Positions 33,757 to 45,200 of a stretch of DNA of 64,000 bases are shown in pieces. Below the pieces are notes generated by a model. The model was given only the letters and a program-made list of their open reading frames with translations, was not told the origin of the DNA and ran no database searches. Origin of the DNA: Bombyx mori (Eukaryota; Arthropoda; Insecta; Lepidoptera; Bombycidae); the NCBI RefSeq assembly GCF_030269925.1, contig NC_085112.1, forward strand, positions 2,295,501 to 2,359,500, in the 5' to 3' direction. Positions within the stretch are counted from its first letter, which is position 1; the number at the start of each line of letters is the position of its first letter. The position numbers were made by a program, and so were the translations under genes.

Positions 33757-33825
33757 TCCATACAAATTTGAGTTAACTTTTACGCTATCGAGGACGTTAG
33801 AAAACTCGCACAAAGCACACAGTAC
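33757..33825. mobile_element. half of a MITE related to 55181-55355
   Basis: One inverted-repeat arm only: ACTTTTACGCTATCGAGGAC, then AAAACTCGCACAAAGCACAC. Confidence 0.6.
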
Positions 33826-33829
33826 ATCG

Positions 33830-34590
33830 CGTTATCGAACTCAGCTTTGAACCTTTACTGACTCATGACATTGAATACGATAGGATAAATGTCGTAATGG
33901 AGTAGATACATACAATATACTTTGTGATAATTAAAAAAAAATCAGTGCCGCAGTGGCCGCATTGTACTAACAGGCAGGTAAAAATAAATATGCTTAAGTA
34001 TAATTTACTTTAACTAAATGTAGATTATCTTTATATTCTACTGTACGTGTGTATATCACTGAACTCCTCCTAAGCGGCTGGTCTGAATTGAATGATTTTT
34101 TATGTATACGTTTGGATGGCGCTCTGGATGGCTTAGATTCACAAATCAGTCCGGCAGATGGCACTGCAGTCTAGGTTATTTATCTACACTGCAACGAAAC
34201 GGCTGGATCGGTTTGAATGAATATTTGCAGGACAACGTCTGTCTGGTCCGCTAGTAGTATTATAAATAACTTAGTAGCTTTATTTATGCTTGTAATTTTA
34301 TCACGACAATTTAACGGTCGATTAGTTCTTTTGTCGTCTATTTTATGTACATAATAAGAGAACGGTCAATTCGTTCCTTGTCGTCTGGTTCGTGTCCGTC
34401 TTTTAGGAAGTTAAAAAAAAGTACTGCCTGCCGCTAGTCACGTACGCCCTCGTTCCAATTCTTTCTTTATTTTTGAATTCTTGTCAAGTGTCTGTCTTAG
34501 TCTGGTCGTTGTAGGTCTTATGTCCTGTCAGAGAGATTGTACGCCACGACAACAATCGTTTGGGAGTGCGTATACAATCGATCCTAACGT
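33830..34590. other. intergenic, scraps of elements
   Basis: A Helitron-like end (GTCTGTCTGGTCCGCTAG at 34235-34252) and LINE-like scraps near 34380 resembling 13390. No gene. Confidence 0.4.
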
Positions 34591-34596
34591 CATACT

Positions 34597-35130
34597 GTCT
34601 TCGTCATCATCATTATCATCTCACCCTGTCCAATGTCCACTGCTGAACTTAGGCCTCTCCAATCGATCTTTAGTGCGTCCAGTCCTTTGCCAATTGCATT
34701 CAACTTGAGCCAGCGATTTTCGCTAGGTCGACGTTCCACTTGGTGGGTGGCCGTCCCACACTTCTTACACACTTTTTACTGGTGGTAGGACCTCTTGTGA
34801 GTCCGCGCGGGTAGGTACCACCACCCTGCCTATTTCTGCTGTGAAGCAGTAATACATTTCGGTTTGAAGGGTGGGGCAGCCGTTGTAACTATACTTGAGA
34901 CCTTAGAACTTATATCTCAAGGTGGGTGGCGCATTTACGTCGTAGATGTCTATGGGCTCCAGTAACCGCTTCACACCAGGTGTGTTGTGAGCTCGTCCAC
35001 CCATCTAAGCAATAAATAAATAAAACTTCGCTTGCCAGTACGTGGTCTACCCTCAAGAATCTTTCTGCCCCATCGGCCGTCCGATCTTCTCGCTATGAGA
35101 CCTACCCATTGCCACTTCAGCTTGGTAATC
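34597..35130 (-). mobile_element. RTE-like 3' end split by Bm1
   Basis: CATCATCATTATCATC tail, CCACTGCTGAACTTAGGC signature and coding remnants on both sides of the SINE at 34778-35029. The right part continues CGTGGTCTACCCTCAAGAAT and CCGTCCGATCTTCTCGC. Confidence 0.65.
34778..35029 (+). mobile_element. 5'-truncated Bm1 SINE nested in an RTE tail
   Basis: ACTGGTGGTAGGACCTCTTG to CATCTAAGCAATAAATAAAT. Well preserved. Confidence 0.9.
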
Positions 35131-35134
35131 CTAC

Positions 35135-36190
35135 TGTCTTCGTTACTTCATTTTTAAATAGCTAGTCTATGATTGACCGTTTATATTTACTAATATCAAT
35201 ACATTGAGCTGTCGTTAAATATTTCGATTGATTAACCTTTTGGTCAGAGTTAGGTAGAGTTTGTTAGAGTTTGCGCCCATAGATTCATATATAATAGAAC
35301 AAAAGTGGTGTATTTCTATTGAAAGAAACACATGTATACAGCTCAAATTAATGTAAGTCCTAAGAAACTGCCGCGACCTTTGAACTTGAGGCACCGTAAT
35401 TAGCTAGGTAGAGTTGGTTAGAGTTTGGCTAGATCTCAATGAGGTTTTTTTATTTATTCTTTTCGTCGAACAAACAGCAATTCTATATACATTCCTAAGG
35501 ATGTACCCTAAAGATTCTTCGGTTATATGAAACTGTATTTCAAACCTCGTCTTTGAAGCTAATGGCTTGGCGTTATTAGTTAATACACACTTCCCAGAAA
35601 ATACGAGATGCGACCCTGGCTATCTCAATTCGGAGATAAACAAAAAGGGAAAATCTTCGATGAAGCAAAGGTGAAATTATTCTTAGACAGCTAGCTGTTC
35701 CGAATATTTTTGTTAGGAAATTGTATGTATTGACAACCTTAAAAACGTTGTTAGCGCAAGCCATTCATATATTATCTTCTGTTCTATAATAGCTACCACC
35801 ACAGAACCATGATCGTATTTACTAATTTTAGCCTGCAACTGATTTCTTGATAAATCGATTTCATCTAATTTTACTTTTAGTTGAATATTGATTTGATTGA
35901 TATATTTTTGAACCTACTTCTGTTTATTCATAGAGATTATGTCATCTTCAATCACAGTGATGACCTAGCTGCTTGATTAACACACGAAACATATTGTTAT
36001 TAAGAATACGATTACACATTTATTTTTTTAACATTCCGATAACCTTTGCAATACAGTTAATACATGAAGACTTATAAATTAAATCGTTCAGTTGCTCTTG
36101 TGAAAAAATACTGTGAACATCTCGGTGTGAATAAAAAAAAAACAAAAAACAATATCAAACTAAAAAAAATATCTTAAAAACTTTGAATTT
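35135..36190. other. region upstream of the perilipin gene
   Basis: AT-rich. It holds the old dispersed repeat at 35570-35790. A TATAAA at 36073 and an initiator-like TTCAGTTG at 36087 are only about 17 nt apart, too close for a canonical pair, so I do not call a promoter. Confidence 0.4.
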
Positions 36191-36200
36191 GTTATTTCGA

Positions 36201-39200
36201 ATGTCGTTCGAATACACCACGAAAATAACGGTCACAAGGATGAATGGTAATGGAGACGTTTCCAAAAAAAGCTTCAATGGCACATGTACGGTGGGCGTGA
36301 ATAAAAAAGTCAAGGCTTCAATTGCTAGGAAAGCCGAGGCCTACCTGCAGGCTGTTAGTCAGAGTCAAGGATCTAAAGGTAGGTTGTATAGCATCAGAGT
36401 CGAAAGGTCTTGTTCAATTCATTGGTTTTGGAAAAAACATCCTCACGTAATCGGTAATTAAGGTTTACTTTAGCAACATTTCGAAAAATTAATCGAATCT
36501 TATCAACTTTTGTAATACGTTCTATTTTTGTGAAGGTTTTAATTCTTTTTTTTTTTAGTGACGAAAACAAATCAGCCAGCCATGCCGAATCTTGAAGTGG
36601 TCTCAAGGGTTGCATCCATACCGATCGTCGTGTCCGGTATTGGAGTGACAGAAAAATTGTACTTCAAAATAAGGGTAAGATTTTGAAAACAGTATCAACA
36701 TTAAATTTAAATAATTATTAAAGCAATTTGAATTTAGTTTAAACCTTATCTCACCTTAAATACTCTGCTTTTTTAATTAATGTTTTATACAATATCCGAT
36801 TCTATCGTGGCAATATTTCTCAGATTTAATTCTACAATAACTAAGTATATTATATTATAATATCATATGCTTTTATATGTTAAAGAAAATCTCGCCGTAA
36901 CAGAAATACGTTCAAATATAAAATATGTACATGTAAAAGCAGATATCGAACACCAGACGTTTAGGTATTTGTAAAAAAAAACAATAATATGAATAATAAT
37001 ATGAATATAATATTTATGATTTGTTACGATAATTATTAAAACTATAATATAATAAAAAAATTCTCATCACTGATAGGGTTTCATGTTTTTTTTTTTATTG
37101 CTTAGATGGGTGGACGAGCTCACAGCCCACCTGGTGTTAAGTGGTTACTAGAGCCCATAGATATCTTCGACGTAAATGCGCCACCCACCTTGAAATATAA
37201 CTTCTAAGGTCTCAAGTATAGTTACAACGGCTGCCCAACCCTTCAAACCGAAACGCATTACTGCTTCACGGCAGAAATAGGAAGGGTGGTGGTACATACC
37301 CGTGCGGACTAACAAGAGGTCCTACCACCAGTAAAATGAAGAGGGCTCGTGTGGGCTCGGTAGCGATAGGTACCATTACCCTGCCTACTTTGATAGCAGT
37401 CGCACGTTGTTATTGAGGTCTATGGGCTCTGGTGACCACATAAGATAGGTTGGGTGTGAGCTGATGCCGCTATCTAAGCAATAAAAAATATAATAGCTGT
37501 CTCGCTTTCACAGGAGTCCAACCCTCTGTTTCGTTGGTCTATGTCCCTGGGTGAGAAGTCCCTAGCGACCGGCATACAGCTAGCACTCCCGGCGGTTCAA
37601 CTCCTGGAAACTCCGATTGTACAACTGGACAAGTTTCTCTGCAAGTCGCTGGATGTGGTCGAGAAGAGTATGCCTTCAATTTATATGCCTCCAGAGGAGG
37701 TGAGCAAAATTCTATTCTTGTTTTAATTGTTCCTTTCACTGACCCTAGTCTCATAAGTGTGGCGCCCAAACAGTATTATTAAACGGGCTACCATGATCTT
37801 CACATGTAATTAGTTCCCGCGGCGATGTAGCAAGCAGTTATATACTGAAGATTGCGGGTAAAACGCTAGGAAAAAAAATCCTGCCTACCCTCTTTCTAAT
37901 CTGTGGTAAAAGCTCGTTTAATAATAGTCCCTGTAACGTAGGTAGCCACGAAAGTTGAAAGCATTGTGTCCAAAATACTTTCAGTTTGAATTCCACTGTT
38001 GATCATGCCAAAAGTTTAATCTAAAGTTACAATTCAAGGACTATTTAATTATCTAATATTTGTCTATTTCATCACAGGTTCTATAAATGAATTCTATTTA
38101 CCCGAATATTTAGCCGATACAGTGATTATGTCAATATATATCTTCATAATAAAACGATATATTGTTCGCATTATTCTGACATTTTGAATAAACACAAAAT
38201 GAACACTATTTGCCTTGTAATTTGAGATCAAAATGCATTGTGTGTATATGATTATAATCTCTAAACCAATAACATAACCTACGTAATGACATGTCTTAAA
38301 CAGTTGTATATGACAAGAAGTTTCTGGTTGCTAAGTACAGCTGACGCAAATACATCACGACTGCATCCCTAGAAATTACCAACCGGCGTGGCGTCATTTA
38401 TTGTTATTAACTTCATAAGTACGTAGAGAATCGATACATACATGTCAGGGGTCAAATTATTTTCGTGTTTAATCACTGCATTACACGTCAAAATGACCGT
38501 CCGATTCTTAATGTAATTAACAGTCACGATCCGAATATTATGTTTTATCTTTATTACACAAATTGGATTTTAATAAGGTAAATACGTCAAAATAATATTT
38601 TTTTTGAAGTATGTAGGTACATGCGATTTCACGCGTGTTATATTGAATTTTCAGTGGAAATTAGGATATTGGTGAGCTAAAATTTTTGTCGAGACAACAC
38701 AAAAATTCTTATCATCTATGCTTTAGTAATTCGCTGATTCAGGTTTATTACATATGACACGGGGTCATGAAGAAAAGCGAATTCAAAAGGCTTAAGTTTA
38801 CCCCAAAAAATATGTTTATTTAGATGTACTCAGAGACGCGTCAATACGTGCTCCGACGTGCGGATTCCGTGACGCGGCTAGGCACAGCTGTCTTGGATTC
38901 GCGGATGACGGCGGCCACCGCGACCGCTCTCGACCGTGCGCTCACCACCGCCGACAAATACGTCGACAAGTACCTCCCGCCAGACAACCAAGACGCAGCC
39001 GACGGTATGTACAACTTTAAAAAAAAATATTGCTTATATGGTAGACGAGCTCACAGCCCACCTGGTGTTAAGTGGTTACTGAAGCCCATAGACATTTACA
39101 ACGTAAATGCGCTACCCACCTTGAGATATAAGTTCTAAGGTCTCAAGTATAGTTAAAACGGCTGCCCCGCCCTTCAAACCCAAACGCGTTACTGCTTCAC

Positions 39201-42200
39201 GGCAGATATAGGCTGGGTACCTTCCCGCGCGGATTCACAAGAGGTCCTACCACCAGTAAATGATAAACAGTTTTCGTCCTTAATTCACCTAGTATATACT
39301 AGTGATACAACGAATACTACAACTTTTGCTAATACGAATCTAGAGCTGAACATAAATATTAGTCAAAGATTTGGAATAAATTTACATGCTTATCTTCACG
39401 AATTCGGAACGAAATATTAACAATAAAAAATGAGTTGATTTACATATATTTTAAGTCCCGCAGTAGTCGAAATTCGACTATAATTAATTGGAATTGTAAG
39501 TTTGTATACTATTATGATTGTATTTTATACTTCTATAATCACAATTTTGCCAAGACTACACTATAAAAAATATTAACAAAGACAAACAATATTTAATGTA
39601 TTCTCAATTTGACAACAGACGTCAGGAACAAATAGTATGCATGCGTGTGTATAATGTTTTCTTTATTGATTTAATGCATCTTTTACGCATTATTAAAAAA
39701 AAAATAGCATTGTGCACTTCTTCTCTATATTCTCTATGTGTGGAAAATTTCATACTCCTCCGTCCGTGCAATTTTCGTAAAAAGGGATACAAAGTTTTTG
39801 CTTCACGTATTAATATATAGATACTAGTGATATAACGAATACTAACGAAGTAGTATATTTATTAGTAAAAAGTTTTCACTTCAAAAAGAACTTATAGTCT
39901 TAGATATACACTCAGCCTTCGGACCTCATCAAATGGGTTAACTGGTTTTACCCTTATATTTGCATTGTTACCAAAAAACATAACTGCGAGTAACTTGTAC
40001 GACCAAAGTTAAAAAAATCATCGTAACACATAAGTCATTATTGTTTAAACATAGATATTATAATATGAACCATAAATAGGTACATAAACGCATCATCATA
40101 ATGTGTTTATATTTTTTTAATAAATTCTTTGTGACGTATTAAATGACGTAGGATGTATGGCGTCATGTTGACGCGCAGAACGAATGAGCACGTATATTTT
40201 TACGACAATTGCGCAATCAGCGCAATAGTTAGTGGCTTTACCCACAATATTGGTGCTTAAATATTGCAATTTACTTAAATCATAATAAGTTTTGATACAA
40301 ATCCGGCCTATCTCCAGTTCTAGCCTAACCATAACCTATAGATAACAGATATATATATATACGGCCTAGCCCATAGATAACAGATGGCTTTGTAAACATT
40401 ACGAAGCAGAGTAAAAGTAAATTTAGACATCAATATCTCCATGCTAACTGTTCTATGTTAAGCTTAAGCCAATTTTGCGCTGACGACCTTAATTAAAATA
40501 ATTTCTTCCGGTTTCTCGAGTCATAGACGATACCGCTTCTACAGTTTAAGCCCGCGTTTTTAATATCATTAAATTGTTTCCATCTTTTGGAATATTTTAC
40601 ATGCTTAGGAGAGATATAGAACAATTTTTTTATCATAACACGAGTCCAGATCATTGAAATCGTTAATGAAATAAAAACTTAGCTTTGACATAATAAGAGG
40701 TCAACAGTTATTTATTCGAGAGTAATTTGTGAGTGCAGAGATGATTGGACAAAAAGGACATAGTTGGATAAGGGCATGAAATAAAATAAACTTATTTATC
40801 TGTAATTGTATTTACTTTTGCTAACGCAAAAAATATTCAGGTAAAACTCACGCTTAAACAACGTGCTGCCTAATGAATTTAATATATATGTACCTACATA
40901 AGAAAGAAATAGCATTTGCACATGTCACTATCCATTGACAATTCGAAACACAACCACAGCCAATTCCACTCCCCAAGTCTGACGAGCTCACAGCCCACCT
41001 GGTGTTAAGTGGTTACGGGAGCCCATAGACGTCTACATCGTAGACGCGCCACCCACCATGAGATACAAGTTCTAAAGTCTCAGTATAGTTACAACGGCTA
41101 CCCCACCCTTCAAACCGAAACGCATTACTGCTTCACGGCAGAAATAGGCAGGGCGGTGGTACCTATCCGCGCGGACTCACAAGTGGTCCTACCACCAGTA
41201 TTACGCAAATTATAATTTTGTGGGTTTGATTTTTATGACACGATGCTATTCCTTCACCATGGAAGTCAATCTTGAACATTTGTTGAGTACGTATTTCATT
41301 AGAAAAATTGGTACCCGCCCGCGGGATTCGAACACCGTTGCATCGCTTCAACACGAATGCACCGGACGTCTTATCCTTTAGGCAACGACGACTTCAGTGG
41401 ACTAACTATGTTGGATGACTCCCCATGTGGTATAAGATAGAGTAGTGGGTTTTCAGACATTCCTGTATACAAACTGGATGTAGAATAGAATGTAATCCTG
41501 AAAGCAACATGCTTTCCTCTAGTTGAGTTGAAATGAAGATATAGATCGCTTGATTCAAGTCGATTAGACAGATGCATAATTTCCGAAGTGTCCGGAGTGG
41601 TTTTCTGGTTATACATACGTCGCCTATCATCTTAACACCTCTTAAAGCTTCAATAAGACTGAAAGATCCATTGAAACCATTACCGCTTACCGCATTCTTT
41701 GAAAATATTTCTCTCCTCCGCCGTGAGGAGGAAGAGCCATCTTGAATTAATTTTTCAAAGTTGACGATTGCAGTTTTAAAGCAATCAATAACTCGGCCCT
41801 GCGTTTACAGTTATCTTCATGTGTGCAGTAGATAAATAATTTTCTAAATTATATTACTGACTGATTCGGTGGTGCGGTACTTAGCGCCTCTGTCTGTTGC
41901 GCCGAGGGTCGTGGGTTCGATTCCCACATCGGACAAACATTTATGTGACGAACATGTTGTTGCTCTTTTTCTGGGCGTTTATTGTCTATATACGTATATA
42001 ATTAAACGTATATAAGTATGTTTATCAGTCTCTGGTACCCATAAAACAGTAAATCCTAAATTGGGGCCAGATGACTGTGCGTTATTATTATTATTATTAC
42101 AGTTATTATTATATATTAAAGCAAATTATGCAGTCAGTATTAAAGTCGCATAAATTTTGATGGACCAGGGGTCAGGCCTTATCTGACCCGCAGGCTGTCG

Positions 42201-45200
42201 CTAGTTTAATTGCATATTATTACAAAACTGATGTTGTAAACTGTTTTATACTTGGCATCTAATATTTATTAGTAACACTTTATTATTATAACTAGCGACC
42301 CGCCCTCGCTTCGCTTCGGAAACATTAAAACACACATGAAACCAAAAAATAAAATAAATAAAAAATTAAAAAAAGTAGCCTATGTTCATCAGGGACAATG
42401 TCGGCTTCTAATGGAAAAAGAATTTTTCAAATCGGTCCAGTAGTTTCGGAGCCTATTCGAAACAAACAAACAAACAAATCTTTCCTCTTTATAATATTAG
42501 TATAGATATATTACAACGGGCTCTTACTACGATTTTCACACTTAATCAGTTCCAGATACTTCGGCGCTGTTGCAAGCGCCATTTACTCATATAATTGATG
42601 TTTTTTATTTATTTATTGCATAGATTGGTGGACGAGCTCATGCCCACCTGGTGTTAAGTGGTTATTGAAACCCATAGACATCTACAAAGTAAATGCCGCC
42701 ACCCAACATGAGATACGAGTTCTAAGGTCGCAGTATAGTTACAACGGCAGCCTCACCCTTCAAACTGAAACGCATTACTGCTTCACGGTAGAAATAGGCA
42801 GGGTGGTGGCACCTGCCCGTGCGGACTCACAAGGGTCCTACCACCAGTATACCAGAATACAAAGTTTTTTTTTGAATGAGTGATTACTGGTGACCCAGAG
42901 ACCTTTCCAGTTTCACCAAGACAGGTGGGTGAGCAAATGCTCAGCCAGTAGGGGTGGGATTTGCTAACATCTGCCCGAGCGCCTCCGAAGGAGACCTAAC
43001 AACTCAAGAGCAGCTGTTTAGCGAATGAATCTACTACCGGATCGGAATCGCGACCCGCTGAGAAGATCCGACGAGAAACTCAGCGGGCTGATGCGTGGGT
43101 TAGGTTGCACGTCGAACTCTTTGTCGAGTTCGACGAGTACGGTTACCGAGATCCCTAAGCCTACTCCTAGTGCTAGAGCTGAAAGCGTCTAATGCAAAGG
43201 TTATTGAATCTGACGGATCCGTAAGGACGTGTAAATACAAAGTTCTTCTTTTTCATGTTATTTATTTTAATTCTGCGCATTCAACTAGGGAGAGAATTGG
43301 TGCAGTCGTAACACGATGTCTAAATACAAGTGTTTATCGGCGACCGAACATTTTTATTATTGGACATACCCGGATACCTATCCGATAAGAATAAGTAGGT
43401 CTGGACATGGGTTGATGGTGGTGATATGTCCTTTTATAATTAAAACTTAAAATTAATAATAATATAATGATTTAAATTTCTTCTAATTGTTTCGTTAACT
43501 TGAATAATAATTTTAATTTAAAAAAAAAAAGATACATTTTGCTTCTAATCTCTAATCTTTTTTAGTTAGTAAATTCTTAATGTTTATGTATGTACGTGAA
43601 ATGTTTTTTTTTTTCGTAGTTCTCTAGACAAAATAAAAATGTTGTCTGTCTGTTTGTCTGTCTGTCCGTTTGTTCCGGCTAATATCTGGAATGGCTGGAC
43701 CGATTTTGACGAGACTTTCACTGATAGGTAGCTGATGATATTATATACTTTTTTTAGACTATCTTCGCCCCGCGGGTAACATCTAGGAACTCAGCTATCA
43801 ATAATAAAATTTAATGTTTCCGAAGCGAAGCGAGGGCGGGGGTCGCTAGTAGTCTATACTAATATTATAAAGAGGAAAGATTTGTTTGTTTGTTTGTTTC
43901 GAATAGGCTCCGAAACTACTGGACCGATTTGAAAAATTCTTTTTCCATTAGAAGCCGACATTGTCCCTGATGAACATAGGCTACATTTTTGAATTTTTTT
44001 TAATTTTTTTTTTTTGTTTCATGTGTGATTTAATGTTTCCGAAGCGAAGCGAGGGCGGGTCCCTAGTTTTATATATAGTTACTAGATTAGTAGCTCCAAA
44101 TTTATTTTGTTCTCTTTAAGGATAAAATGTCTGTGATGTTGCTGCAGGCAACTCACTGATTTGTTTGTTTGCGTTATCATCATCGAACGGGACACGACCA
44201 ACAAAATTATCAAACACAATAATTACACTAAAAATAAACTAATGGTTCAGTTTATCTGTTGTCCGGTGTCGACAAATTAGATGCGTTATCAGACGTCGCA
44301 CGGACTCTGTACTCGTCTTCTCGATAAGGAAAATGAATGGTAATAACTTTCGTGAGTAATGCATGCACGGTTATTAACTAAGGTTGCGTAATTTAATCTA
44401 AACCATTTCTTTTATTGTATAGGAATTAGGCAGTATTTCAATGAAACTCTAATCAGATTTCTTTATAAAATAGAATGTTTTTTTTTTAATTTCTCGTGTC
44501 TCTTCTTAGTCGAATGAATCTGCCAATGTCAGGTAGATAGAATATCAGTGATATAGTTAAACGATAGTAGATGAGGAGAATGAGAACGGGAGATTTTTTT
44601 AAAAATATTTTTACAGTTTAATGTTATTGCGGGAAATAAAGTAAGCTAATGCATTTACAACTTTAGGATTAGGGAATGTTAAGAGATAGTTCATATTAAC
44701 TGGCAACGGAAATACAATGAATTATATTTGCTCTTAAGTGACATTAGTCTTTTTTCGCACAGATAATACACATAAATTGAAATAGTCTGTACCAAAACGT
44801 TTGTAACTACATCTATGAACTAGGTACTACTTTATAAAGGGGATGGCCCATTTTAGGCCCAAAGCGGACAATAGATTATAGAAAAAATACTTAGTGCATT
44901 AATTTGGTCATAAATAAATATGCATTTACTTTCTTGCAAATAAGCGCCACTACAGTTTACAATAAGTAGCTTAAAAAAAGTAACTCTATTGAAAAAGCAA
45001 GGACTTTTATTTTTGCGGGAAAAATATTGCCAGCTTCAAAACCTTTTACGTATGAAGTAAATATTTTGAGTATATAAATAAAACATATAAATAAATCATT
45101 TTAAGTATTATCATTAATCAATCGATTTTAATGGATTTTATGCACATAAAATAACATCGAAGACATACCCATTGGACTTTAACTTGTAACTTGTATACTT

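Noticed and set aside
36073..36095. TATA box plus initiator for perilipin
   Set aside because: The spacing of about 17 nt is too short for a canonical TATA-initiator pair.
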